Source: Chlorops oryzae
Taxonomy: Eukaryota; Arthropoda; Insecta; Diptera; Chloropidae
Assembly (NCBI GenBank): GCA_020466095.1
Contig: CM035807.1
Coordinates: 103,545,502-103,609,501, forward strand
DNA length: 64,000 nt
Direction: 5' to 3'
The notes under the pieces were generated by a model. That model made no database searches, was not told the origin of the DNA, and saw only the letters and a list, made by a program, of their open reading frames with translations. Made by a program: the position numbers and the translations under genes. Positions 49,200 to 60,859 of the stretch are shown piece by piece (position 1 is the first letter of the stretch; the number at the start of each line of letters is the position of its first letter).

Positions 49200-51430
49200 A
49201 CATGCTTTGCTTGGCGCCATTGATTTTTGCCTGGCGTTCTTGTTGTTGTAGACTCAATCATTATTGAGCAGTTGAGCGTTCTCTTCGATACACAAAAAAA
49301 TAATCAAAAATACAGGGTGTTCCTTTCGTTTCGAATCGGAACGAATAGTCAAAAGAGAATGCGAATATTGTAAATAAAAAAAAAAAAAATACTTTTTCAT
49401 TTTTATTTACAAAAAATTCGAAAAATAACAACAAATGCAATAACAACAACTATTATCGCAAACGGTTCTTCTTTTATTTGTTTTGATTGCTTATTTCTCA
49501 TTCAGCTGTTGTTGTTTTTCCCCTTCTCGTTGTTTTCTTCTTTACAATTTTCGTAATTACATTTTTGCAATAATTGCACATTTGAGTCGAGATGATTTTG
49601 TGTGTTTACTTGACGCGAGACGTAATATATTTTCGCGATCGATTTGACCGACAGCGACAAAAACAAAAATAACAACAACAACAACAACGATAATAACAAA
49701 AACAAAAATAACAACAACACTAAGAATAACAACAAAAACAACAACACTAACAAAAACAATAGAAAATACAAAAACCACAGCACTGAAAGCGGGCAAAAAA
49801 ATAAAAATCGAAAAAAATATATACAAACACATGGCGGTTTACATGAATGAAAGAAAACGAAAATGAAAATGACAAAAATTAAAAAACGCAAAAAGAAAAA
49901 AAAGATTCAATAACAAAACGCGCAAATCGCTGAGTCTGTTCAGCTGCCTGCCTACTTTTTTTTTGTCAATAATTTAAAAAAGGTGCTGTCGACATTTCTA
50001 TTTGATAACGTCGTCGTGTATAATTATTGAAAAAAGGCGTCAGCCTTACAATTATGGACTTTCTGCTTGCTCCAAACGAACGCTTTCTATTTCTTCAATT
50101 GATGTTCACAAAATTGGCGCGAAACTGTTTCGCCTAGCCCCTCTAATGCGTTTTTTTTTTGGTGAACATCACTGCCGTATGATGAATGATTATCATATGC
50201 AATAGAAATACGTTCAGCATACGACGGTATGGACGCCCAAGAATGATAATGTTGAAATGCAGATTTATATGGAATTGAATTATTGTTATTATTATGAATC
50301 AATCTGTTTGTTTTTTCGTTTAGGATCATTCCACGCACGGGACAAATAATATTCATGATATTTTTTATGTTTAAATGTTTAATTGGATGAAAATAATCTT
50401 TTAATGTACTCATATTAAGATACTTAAAAGGATATAAGGTGCCCTTTCGAAAATTTTTGAGTAATTATATTAGTTTTTGTCTGTTTGTTCGTGACAAAAG
50501 AACAATTTTCTGTGGAATGCTCCTTTAATACCTTGAAAAAATGGAACAAATAGCAGGGGTTTTCTCTCAAACGTGTAACTATTTGCCTCGAAAACCTGTC
50601 AGATATTTTTCGTTAAATCACGATTGGTACACGTTTGGGTGAGATGTCATTCTTTTTTCGATTTTCCAGCTTCAGAGAATAACTTCAGATCATAAAATAA
50701 TATTAAAAGGCCTTCATAATTATGCTTTAAATTAAATTTTTTAAAGAAATAGAGAATGACTTGCTGCAACATCTTCTAGTGAAATTTTTATAACCAACCT
50801 GCTGATGCTAAACATCAACTGAAAACGTGTTGGAGAAAAAGTTGCAATCACTTTGAACAGTCAATGAAAAAAATTAGCTTTCTCCAAATTTTTCCCCAAA
50901 ATATTTGCGTTCGGAATGTAGTTTTCATTGTGCGTTGTCCATGTCCGTTGTCCCTTAAGAGAGAGAAGAGATAGAGAGAGAGAGAGAAAGCAGTAAGAGG
51001 TATTCTACATTCAATATATTATTTGATTCATTAGCCATTTGGTTTTTTTATTTTCTTTTCTATTTTTTTCGAGCATTTCGAAACTGTCCATTATTTTACC
51101 TATTGTCTTGCCAGTTATTCGTAATCCCTTCCACGAGCCTTAGATGGTTGTTATTTTGCCTGGACATATATTATTTCTCATCGAATCGTTTGGCTTCGAT
51201 GTTGGCGCTCTATTACGCTTTATTTTTTTTTGTTTTATTCCGCATTTACGTTTACTGAAAATTCCAGTCGAGTCTGGAATAATTTCATCTGTAAGAAAGT
51301 AGTTTTTATGGTCCGTAATGGTATTTAGTAGATATTTCCTTTGTTTTGGGTAGAACAATAGTAATCAATTGTTCTTAAAATATTTAAAAAGTCCCGCAAA
51401 TATAAAGGAAATATATATTGTAAGTCTTTA
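49200..51430. other. Intronic stretch without recognised genes
   Basis: Contains (AAC)-rich simple sequence at 49660-49765, an A run at 49376-49389 and a GAGA tract at 50961-50990. Nothing codes recognisably. Confidence 0.45.
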
Positions 51431-51439
51431 AATGTTTTG

Positions 51440-51690
51440 CTCGTGTCGAGGGCATATTGCGTTTGTGTGGTTGTGTGTAACACCCAGAAGCAGTCGAGAT
51501 AGACCGTACAAAGTACATATAGGTGTGATCAGCGTCACCAGGAGATTCGATTTAGCCCGTCTGTCTGTCTGTATGTGCGGTTGGCTGTGTGGCTATATGG
51601 CTGTTTGTGTGGCTTTCTGTTTGTCTGTCTGTGTGTCACGAGTAATAAAAAGTTTGAGAATGGACGAGATTGGACCATTTTTAAGCTAGG
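51440..51690 (+). repeat. mini-me / DINE-1-like 5' end fragment
   Basis: GTGTCGAGGGCATATTGCGT, the core GATCAGCGTCACCAGGAGAT, (GTCT)n with degenerate GTGTGGCT units, then the sequence after the microsatellite up to GGACCATTTTTA. The body and 3' hairpin are missing. Confidence 0.75.
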
Positions 51691-52334
51691 ATCCCATTAT
51701 CTGCGGAAATGTATGTAGCACAATCTGCGTCGTTTATCGGGACCAGATTTCAACGATGTCCACAATCACTGTGGACGGTTCACATTATCGTCGCACATTG
51801 TTAAAAAAATCATGTAAAAATATATATGGCTTATGGTGAATTCGGGGATATTTTGTGCAAAAAAAAGTTTTTTTTTTCCGTTTTGGTGAACCTTGATTTC
51901 AAAAATCGTGTAAAAAACGACCGTGTAAAAAGAGAGCCGGGTGCTACCATATAAAAAACTTTTGTTATAGAGACATAATTCAGACACGACCTGATTTGGT
52001 CAAGACGCAAACTATTCTTATAGAGATCTAGTTTAGACACGTCAGCACGGTTCGAGGTTTTTGTATTTGTAAATACGCCGATTGTATTTACCCAAGTCAA
52101 AAACCATAAGTTCTTTCAAAGACACTAACCGACTCTGTAGCGAATATTCAAACCGCTGCGAAGTGTTGCTACTTGGTAGAATTCTACCAATTGTGGTAGA
52201 AATTTAACATTTTCGAATTTGGTAGATTGGTAGCTTGCTTAAGAGTTAGTAGATTTGACATTCTTTCCTCGTTATTAAAAAGAAAACTTGGAAAACTCGT
52301 AGATAAGCAATAAGGAAAGCATGGCAAAGATCTT

Positions 52335-52378
52335 GACCACAAACGCAATATACCCTCGACACAGAGGGTGTCAGGTAT
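52335..52378 (-). repeat. mini-me / DINE-1-like 5' tip, opposite orientation
   Basis: ACAAACGCAATATACCCTCG, then ACACAGAGGGTGTCAGGTAT: the complement of the 5' end seen at 51440 and 26902. With 51440-51690 it forms a pair of outward-facing 5' ends around about 640 bp of other sequence. Confidence 0.7.
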
Positions 52379-52579
52379 AAAAAAATTGCCCAAAATCAAA
52401 TAAATAAACTAAAAGCTGCACTTTAAAAATGAATGAAAATTTTCATACAACATAGAATCATGAAATGCATGTTTTTTTCACTAAATTTCTAGCAAATGGT
52501 ATCAAAGTACTCCTTTAATTTGAAGATTAACTCCCTCTATTTATTGTAAACTGTCATTCGAACAATTTCAAAACGAGAT

Positions 52580-52620
52580 TTCATTACTAATTTGTTTCTA
52601 TTTCTCTCTTTCAGGTAAGA
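52580..52620 (+). promoter_or_regulatory. bun: Recursive-splicing (ratchet) site in the bun intron
   Basis: TACTAAT branch-point-like sequence at about 52584-52590, pyrimidine tract TTTCTATTTCTCTCTTTCAG, AG at 52613-52614, and an immediate donor GTAAGA at 52615. This abutted acceptor/donor (YnNCAG|GTAAG) is the defining pattern of zero-length-exon recursive splicing in long Drosophila introns. Using it would split the 41 kb intron into about 34.8 and 6.0 kb steps. Confidence 0.6.
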
Positions 52621-52639
52621 TTTTTTGGATATCTGCGTT

Positions 52640-54840
52640 TCATTACTGTGAGTTATCTGAATAGCTTTAAGAAAATAATTTTTAAAATCATACTACTTAA
52701 TCCTTTTAATTTATTGTTGATACGATTTCGTAAATAGACGTACTGCTTTGCTGGGCTGGGACTTCTATTAAAAGAAAAATCTTAATTCGCGATAAAAGCT
52801 GCTTGTAAATTAGCTTTATTTTCGCTTACCTATAAAAATTTAAATAATCGTTATTTTCTTTTGGTTAAATAGACTTAAATTAAATCTGTACACTACACTG
52901 TACAATTGCTTGAACCATTGCCGCAGGCTAAGGATCGAAAATTTCAATTTGCTTCCTATTCAAAAGCTTTCAGGAAGTCAAGCTTAAAATCGTGCTTCAA
53001 TAGAAATTTCCCATGTCAATACAAAGCAATGACCCCACAAATAAATAAAAAAAAAAAATAAGTAAAAAAAAATTCGAAAGAAAAAACAATGGCAACATTA
53101 AACTTACAATAAACCGATCACTTATCCGATGACATGGCTGTCGTTACGACTTGCGCCCGATTACGTAAGTTTAATGTATCGATGTCGTCGATTACAACGG
53201 GAGCCGCCAATAATCCGCCACGAACAATGCCAACAGCGTCAACGACGATTGACAGAGTATTTTTACCCCCCCTCTCTTAATCGGTAGGCGCAGAAAAGCC
53301 AGCGAACAATAGAAAATTTGAGCAAAAAGAAAGAAAGAAAAAAACCCCCCGAATGTCTATAAATAAACATTCACTAATGTCAGCAAAAGTATCGGCAAAA
53401 TGCTGCGGCAGCGCAACGTCACAACACTGCATTCAAAAATCGAAAGCGATCGGCCGCTGTGGCACATTTATAAGGCTGAGATTCATGGCTCAAAACTGGT
53501 TCCACAGGATGCAAAAAACATCATTAGCGAACATTAAACCAATGGGGGGTTCAAAAAATACTAAATTTTAATTAATTTTTTATTTTCCTTTTATTGAAAC
53601 ATTTCATTGGCCAAAGTTTTAGCGAACAGCAGCTTTGAGATCATCCTTGCGTTTTTTTTCAAATATCTCAAAAATATAATTTTTGATTTTGATAAAAAAA
53701 AATTTTGAGGAAGGTAATACTTAGAGGAATTTTTTTAAAAATAGCCAGAAAGTGGCTCGGGAACGGGAGCATACTGAAAAACAAACATAAAAATTTTCTT
53801 TTATTTTTTGTGGAAAAATTTTGCTCAGTGTAAAATTCAAAAAAAAAAATTTTTTTTTCCTGTGTATTACTTATCAGTGCCCATTTGTTTCATCTTTCTA
53901 TCTTAATAAGTTTTTGAGATAAAAATTTTGAAAGTAAGGCTTACTGAAAAGATTTTCAACGACACTGTGCAACAGGTTATACAGTGTATAGGTAGTACTA
54001 TCCAAAAATTAATCCGAAAATCGACTTTTTTTTCTTTCGAATTTCCCAATCAACCCACGTAAATTTCCTGCCGGCGCTAAACTCTTTGCGTACTGTTTAT
54101 TTAAGTAATTGATGCCGCCGAATGTTCGACTGCGGCATAGAAACTAGCTCAAGCGATTCATTGGGTATTGAAGTTGTTATTGTTGCAATTGTTGCTATTA
54201 TTGTTTTTATTGTTGCCGCGTCCGTCAACGATGCATCCGTCAGTTTGACTTGTTTCGATAACAAAACATTTCCCCACATGCCCAATTGTCGGTTAAACAC
54301 AGCATTGCTTCCATGGAAAAGTGTGTTTATAAAATGGAAAGGAAAAACGAGAAGAAGAAAAAAATAGGACCGCCGATGGCGGCGGTAGTTAGTTCCATTC
54401 ACCTAATTTTCAAAATGGCATAACAAAAACAACAATACGCAACGTTAACTGCAGCAATATGGCGTGACGACGACTTGTTGAAAATGTTGCATGGAGGAAA
54501 GCCAGCTGCATTTCCTCAAAGCGACTTTCTGCAATCGCGCATACATAACAATGGAGGAAAATCGTGAAAGGAAAAGCGCGCCAAAAAGTTTTTCTTTTCA
54601 TTCAATTCCCTCGCCGTCCCATTTTATTATATTTCCACAGTAATTGATTGTCTTTTTTGTATCGCTCTATTCTATGTCGACGAAAGAATCGTGAGGCTAT
54701 AAAGTTATGTGGAGGTTCTTAAAATAAGCTTAGACTTAAATATTCACAAAAAATTATCTAAAATTACACAGGGACCCTTTTGGAATATATTTACACAGAT
54801 TATATAGATTGTTTATACATTCTCCTTTGGAGACGTTTTT
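52640..54840. other. Intronic stretch without recognised genes
   Basis: Downstream of the ratchet site. There is a somewhat GC-richer patch at 53130-53300 and another at 54100-54600, but no supported coding sequence or element. Confidence 0.4.
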
Positions 54841-54892
54841 ATGCAGTGTTGGGATATTTTCTTGAGTGGATTGCCCACAGAAAGCCCCGACG

Positions 54893-55490
54893 AGTAAAGA
54901 GGGAAAAAGAGTGGGAAAGAGGGGCAAAGAGGATTAAAGAGAGGTAAAGAGGTAGGTAAGATGGAGGGTGAAAGAGGTGGTGAAGAGGTGTAAGGAAGTG
55001 TAAGTATGGGCAAAGAGGGGAAAAGAGTGGTAAAGAGTGTTAAAATGGTGGTGAAGAGGTGTAAAGAGGTGTAAGGTGATGTAAAAAGGGGCAAAGAGAG
55101 GGTTAAAAAAACGGACAAAGAAAGGGGTAAATAGAGTGGTAAAGGGTGGTGTAAAGAGTGGGTAAAGAGTGGGTAAAGAGTGGGTAAAGAGTGGGTAAAG
55201 AGTGGGTAAAGAGTGGGTAAAGAGTCGGGTAAAGAGTGGGGTATAGAGTGGGGTAAATAGAGTGGTAAAGGGTGGTGTAAAGAGTGAGTAAAGAGTGGGG
55301 TATAGAGTGGCTAAAGAGTGGGTAAAGAGTGGGTAAAGAGTGGGTAAAGAGTGAGTAAAGAGTGGGGTAAAGAGTGGTAAAGAGTGGGTAAAGAGTGGGT
55401 AAAGAGTGGGTAAAGAGTGGGTAAAGAGTGGGTAAAGAGTTGGGTAAAGAGCGTGGTTAAGAGTGGGGCAAACAGGGGTGAAAGAGTGGG
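54893..55490 (+). repeat. 11-bp minisatellite (GGGTAAAGAGT)n
   Basis: Imperfect at the left (GGTAAAGAG, GTGAAGAGG), becoming regular 11-bp units from about 55150 to 55460. The minus strand is open for 213 codons with an LFTHSLPTLYP-type 11-residue period. This arises because 11 bp read three times gives 11 codons, so it is not called as a gene. Confidence 0.95.
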
Positions 55491-55563
55491 AAAAGAGAGA
55501 AGACGGTAAGAGAGGGATAACGAGATACGGAGAATCAGATAGGGAGAGGGTGAAGCATTTAAT

Positions 55564-55788
55564 CAGGGTTGCCATAGAATCCGATAGCTATCGGAATTGG
55601 AATTTTAGTCAACTGAATTTTCATATATTGTATCTGATAGACAGCTGGATAAAATAGGATTCTGTGCAACTAAGAACCGATAATGGTTCCGATTCAAAAC
55701 CAAAAACGACAAAATTTGTAAATTCTATATAATATTTCAATCGGTTTTAATTTCGATTCCGACAGGTATCGGATTCTGTGACACCCCA
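55564..55788. mobile_element. Inverted-repeat MITE (AGAATCCGATA ends)
   Basis: GGGTTGCCATAGAATCCGAT at about 55567 faces ATCGGATTCTGTGACACCCC ending at 55788. Inverted similarity covers about 32 bp, including CTATCGGAAT against ATTCCGACAG. Non-coding, about 225 bp. Target duplication not resolved. Confidence 0.65.
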
Positions 55789-56079
55789 GAATAAAATTCC
55801 TTGAATGTTCTCACTAGTTCAATGTATTCCTCGGATTTATGCTCCCCAAATATAAGCCCTTCCCCTCTTAAAGGCATCGAAACTGTGCCGTCCTCGTTTT
55901 TTCAGTCTGCTGAATTTATTTCGACACAAGATTTCCTCGCTTGTAACGATAAATTTGCTTGATTGCTTTTGATGGTTCTTTTTTTCGAGGAATACTGTAT
56001 GAATAAGCTTATGAATACAATTTCAAGTCTAAAGCTGATTTCAGAAATATATTGATCGATATTTTTCCACTGCGGGTTT

Positions 56080-58440
56080 AGCCATATGAACTAATATTTT
56101 TGTTTAAAAGGCCTATAAAAAAAATCATATAATTTTCCCGCGATATTCCAACACTACTTTTCTGATCGAAGGCCATAAAGTTCCCGGAATTATTACAAGC
56201 GGTACTTACCTAAGGTTACATTTTGTCTCTATTAGACAGCCGTCTTAACCTAACCTCATGAGTGAATGATGAGGAACTCAGTACGATTTTCCGGGAGTGC
56301 TTTAGAATCGAAAAGCTGAGAAATGAGAGGAACATATCGGTTCGGAACGGTACAGCAAATTAATGGACAACACTTATGGCTAGAGCCTTGTATCTTGTGT
56401 GTTCACCCAGCAAACGATTTCATTCTACCTTACACTTGCTGCTGTGTCTCTGGGATAGCGTAGGGGATGCGTGCTATGCTCTTTATCTCAGGGTCCGATT
56501 TTCGATTTTGGAAACAACACTAAAAATCTACCGTATAGATCATTCGACACCGTTGTTTTAGGATTGACAACAAGTTGAAATTTATGACCCAGTAGACGCA
56601 AATATGATATATTTCCCTTCAAAACGCATTAAATAAAAACAGATCAACATCTCTACTGTTCCCTTAAAGAGCCACACGCCAATATTTCCCCAGTAAGCTA
56701 TGACAAAAAAAAAAAAATAATAATAAAAAAAAATTAAAAAACTTTAGATTTCCGTGGCTGTCATTTCGCCAATGTAAACAAACAATGTGTGCCACCAGTG
56801 AACCGTCATCATAAACATTAGCACGCTAGCTACAAAAACAACAAAAGCAACAACAGTAAGAGCGCAAAATGATGTGGTCTTTCTATAAAAGCATTAAAAT
56901 TAAATGCAACGAACTGCAAAGACCCGGATGAATTGAAATCCAGCATGGATAATGGGGCACACAAAGTGGCAGCCATAACCATAACCATAACCATAGCAAC
57001 ATTGGTGCAGCAGCGTTGCTTTTATGCAAGATTTCGCTCGTAAACATGTGTGCTGGCCGTGTGTTGACTCGTGTGCTACTGCCGCTGCTGCTGCTGAATG
57101 TGGAGAAAAAGTTTGTTCATAGTTTTATTTCTCTTCCCCCTTTATCTCTTTCGCTTCTTAAATGGGAGCTCCAACACTTGTGATCCAAAAATAGAAAGAC
57201 ATAACATAGTGCCACGTTCACGGAAGTCAGGAAGAAGAGCAGAACTAACTTTGGACTAGCCACGTGGCATGTGTCTTCACTTGTTCAAATCGCTCACCCT
57301 TCTCCCTCTCTCTCTAACTTAGCTTGTGTGTGTTGTGTGTGTGTGTGGCTCGATTAAATCGTTTTTAAAGTGACTAGAATAGTTGCCGAGTGGGATTTTA
57401 TTTTTCTTTATCGATAGTGGAAACAAAAATCTGGCCACACCACATCAGGAGGAGCATGATCGAGAAAAGTTCAGATAAGACTAAATTCAGGTTGAGAAAT
57501 ATCGAATATGAAAATGTTTTTTTTTTTTTTTTTTTTTTTTTTTGGTAATTTGTTCGAAAAATGTCCGTTTATAGATGGAGCCAGGAATTAGAGGGTTAAT
57601 AGTGCGACCGCGGACATTGCCACAAAGCCGAAAAAAACCGTTTATGAAGAAAATTCATCAATGAATGAGACTTTTTTCTTATAATTATTCCATGAAATTT
57701 GTTCTGCGATGGAGTTTTATACTCCGACTTTCAAAAATGTTGATCGCTTTTTTATGTTTGCTTGTCAGTGGGAGAACCAGCGTTCACTGTATATGTCAAG
57801 AGTTCAATAAATCCTGTTTTAGAAACCTTAAAGAAGGACCTCAATGTTGAGAGAGGCCCGAAAGAAATCAGTGTAATAAGTGCGTCCCAGGTTTAAGGTA
57901 GTTCTTTCGAAGGTTATTTTTTCAGTGATTGTGCTAAATTTGAACTGAAAACCGTAGGCCACGATTGACCGGGTGGCAAGCCGGGAAAAATTTCACATAG
58001 ATATGCGAAATCACTACCCGAATAGTGCCATCGTATAGGCGAAAAATATTGTACTTGTGCGGCAGAAAATATGGATCGGGCCCTGGAAAACAGTGGTTGA
58101 AACATTTCTCCGGGATCTAAAATATTATTCCATTAAATCATTTTTTTTTCGTAATTTTTCTTGGGTTATTTTAATAAAATTTCCCCATTTTAAAGAAAAA
58201 TTCGAACCTATTAAAATTAATAAATAAGTTAAAATAGTTAAACCTTTCAATATTCCCCCTATTGGCCTTATTATTATTGGCAAAATTTTTTCCTCTAAAA
58301 TTTCCTACGAGAAACCTTCATCGAAACCCAAAAACCTAAAGATTGAAAATTCGGAATTTCTAAAGTACAAAAAAAAAAAAAAATTAAAAAATTCAAATCG
58401 ATAAAATAGTCCCGATTTTCTTAATCAACTTAAGTTTTTA
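56080..58440. other. Intronic stretch without recognised genes
   Basis: AT-rich intron end with a T run at 57518-57543 and (CTCTCC)/(GTGTGT) runs at 57300-57345. No supported gene. Confidence 0.45.
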
Positions 58441-58596
58441 ATTGGTGCATTTTTTCTCTCTCTTTCTCTGTTTTCTTTACTTTTCAAATCCCACAAAAAA
58501 AAAAAAAAAAAAAAACCTATTTATGTATTAACTCATCAATGAAATACACAAATTGGTCACAACAATCGGATATCCCTACCTACAAACGCCGAGTAG

Positions 58597-59550
58597 CATT
58601 CCTACTCCACTGCAAGAAATCAATTACGCTGCAAATCGTAAACGCGCCCACAGTACACCACAGATATCACCGAACGTGGCAACCCTGCTCAATAACAATC
58701 CGACAATATCCCTTAGTATTAGCAACACCACCAATGTACATTACTATACCAATCCACCAATGAGTAATCGTACATCCTTCGGTCAAGACAGTGATGAACA
58801 CTGGCCCTCGGTTGTCGCTGGGAATTCTTCCGATTCAAATATTTACACCAACATTGCTCTCGGTGATGAGCGCTATAAACTACCCAGCGATATTGGTTTA
58901 GATAGTGAAAGCACTTTCAGTCACGTCTTCAACGATGATTTCCTTATCGATGAGAGCCAACAACAACAACAACATCAGCAGCAACAACAAGAACAACACA
59001 ATGAGCTCGTCGACGACGAAGCAGCCGATCAATTCTCACCGTCAATTTATTCGCTTAATTTTAATCAATCACGGTCCATTCCAATACCCATCAGTGCTGG
59101 CAATAGTCCGCAACATAATAGTGCTCGCATCGTGATTGGGGCCAGGGGATTCGGTGGTGGTTTCGGTGGTGGCAATACACAGTATTTGGTTAAAACACCA
59201 TCACCGACGCATATGGCATACAGTGCAAGTCCAACGGCAATAGGCAATGCATATACACCGTTCTATTGTGGTTCACCGGATGTTCAATCACCCATAGCAG
59301 CAGCGTCCAGCGGCGGCAGCAGCGCTGCACCGCCAAATGCAATTATCTCCTTTAGTTACGATCAAGGATATGGCGCCTCAACCAATCGATTACCCTTGCC
59401 GTTGTTGCAGCAACACCAACAACAACAACAACAGCAACAACAAAGCCAACCCGATTATGCAACGTCGCCGAGCAATCAACAATGTGCTGCAACCGTACCA
59501 ACGGCGGTCATATTCTCACCAGTATCGCCCACCGGTTCAACGTTGAACAG
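58597..59550 (+). CDS. bun: Probable internal bun coding exon (318 codons, phase 2-2)
   Basis: Open frame encoding a disordered Ser/Gln/Asn/Pro-rich segment that starts IPTPLQEINYAANRKRAHST and ends SPTGSTLN. It has polyQ (near 58960-59000 and 59405-59445), a Gly-rich patch and acidic DERYKLPSDIGLDSES. It contains RAHSTP, which fits the RxxSxP 14-3-3 consensus. The proposed acceptor is the tandem GAGTAG at 58591-58596. The donor is AACAG|GTCAGA at 59550/59551. The exon is exactly 954 nt and accepts the phase-2 end of the 17776 exon without breaking the frame. Same strand, composition and phase argue that it belongs to bun. The acceptor is unusual: there is no AG between the pyrimidine tract at 58446-58487 and 58592. 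I do not recognise the sequence itself, so it could instead be a first exon of another isoform or a separate gene. Confidence 0.6.
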
Positions 59551-60412
59551 GTCAGAATGGCTGAGATTTACTCAAATTGAAATTCAAATTGCATCGTGTG
59601 TTAATTTCGTTAATTTTGCATCCCAAAAGAAAAAAGAAAAAAAAAAAACCTATCAAACCTTTGCTCGTTCTCCTCCTTTCTACATATTTTACAATTTACA
59701 TTTAATGTTTAGTCGATGTCCTTCTTTATGTTCGATTGAATTTCGTTCGAAATTAGACAACATTCGTCCATTTCGTGCACACTCACCCAACCAACCACCA
59801 ACCACCCACCTACCCACAAACTCTTTTCTTTCGGACCTTTCATTTTCATCTTGAGCACAAAAACCTTCATCAGAGAGGAATTCTTTTTTCTTTCCAAAAG
59901 CGCTTCATTTAAATCCAATCTGGGACTTCATCAATTTTCTCCATTATTTGAGAACAAACACCAAAAAAAAAAAGAAAAAAAAAATTGGCCTTAAAAGATT
60001 ATCGCATCACATTTCCAGCGATCGGATTATGGGGCTTTCATAAAAGATTCGGTACAGAGCAGTTCATCTCATTTCTCGGCTTCTTTTCACTCGCATTACG
60101 GCATGCTATTTGTTTATCTTGGTGTGTAAATATATAAAAAGTTTTTGCAAATACTTTTAGAAAATACTGAAAATACCTACTAACTTTGTAATTAAAAAAA
60201 AAAAAAAATTATACCTGTAAATGTGAAAAATTATTCTTTAGTTTGTAATCTATGAAATTTATTCTATTTATTCTATTTATTTAGGGCTCAATATCCGTGT
60301 TTAGATTAGGAGATTTTTTATCATGGAAACTCGAAGTTTTGTCTGATTTGCAGCAAAAACACGTCTTCTTATCTAAATACAGACAATGTTGGAAAAAATA
60401 AGGGCTTAAAAC

Positions 60413-60859
60413 CAGGTGTGTGAACCGGGTTTTGAACCGGAAAACCGCTTTTATCTGCTGATGAACCGAACCATTAACCGAACCGAAGTTCTTCACAAAT
60501 CTTTGAACCGAACCCCTTTTTGTGAAGGTTCAGGGTTTCGATTTTGCCTGCAACCATGCACAGTGATCGCTCCCATAGGCCAAAAATAAAAAAATCGAAG
60601 TCGATATTTTTATGAAATTAGTATCGACACCATCTCTAACTTTTTATTGTGAAAGTTTTAACCCTAAGAGGAAAAAAATTGCGTAGAAGTGGGAACAGCA
60701 GGTGTTAACAAATTTTTACAATTTGAGAAATTCCCGAACCGAAACCCCGGTTCAAAGAAGTAGAAAACCCGGTTTGACGAACCCAAATCCGAAAATTCAA
60801 ACACGGTTCGAACCGCTGAACCGAACCGGACAAAAATTTCCACCCGGTTCACGTCCCTG
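60413..60859. mobile_element. hAT-type MITE, 447 bp, perfect 8-bp TSD
   Basis: The element starts CAGGTGTGTGAACCGGGT and ends with the complementary ACCCGGTTCACGTCCCTG. Both arms are packed with GAACCG/CGGTTC motifs. The identical octamer CTTAAAAC flanks it at 60405-60412 and 60860-60867. CAGG/CCTG-type ends plus an 8-bp duplication fit hAT. The centre (about 60545-60720) lacks the GAACCG motif and may be a nested insertion. No coding capacity. Confidence 0.88.

Larger units (their letters stand above)
54846..56075 (+). repeat. Dispersed repeat R1, interrupted copy
   Basis: The left part 54846-54895 (ATTTTCTTGAGTGGATTGCC) and the right part 55798-56075 (CTCTTAAAGGCATCGAAACT; GAGGAATACTGTATGAAT) are collinear with 37960-38345. 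The intervening 0.9 kb consists of the GGGTAAAGAGT minisatellite and a MITE that the other copy lacks. Confidence 0.7.
17777..58596 (+). other. bun: Giant bun intron (about 41 kb)
   Basis: Runs from the GTAAGT donor at 17777 to the proposed acceptor at 58595-58596. It is filled with MITEs, mini-me-like elements, minisatellites and A-rich arrays, listed separately. In Drosophila, bun has alternative promoters and first exons in its large introns, so short isoform starts may lie here; none could be proved. Intron size and at least one ratchet-type site (52614) suggest stepwise removal. Confidence 0.6.

Noticed and set aside
54934..55575. 213-codon minus-strand open frame with LFTHSLPTLYP repeats
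   Set aside because: It is the translation of an 11-bp minisatellite, which necessarily gives an 11-residue period. There is no domain and no conserved flank.
58539..58763. ATG-started frame (MKYTNWSQQ) overlapping the 954-nt exon
   Set aside because: It lies in another frame, mostly upstream of the proposed acceptor, and lacks conserved features.
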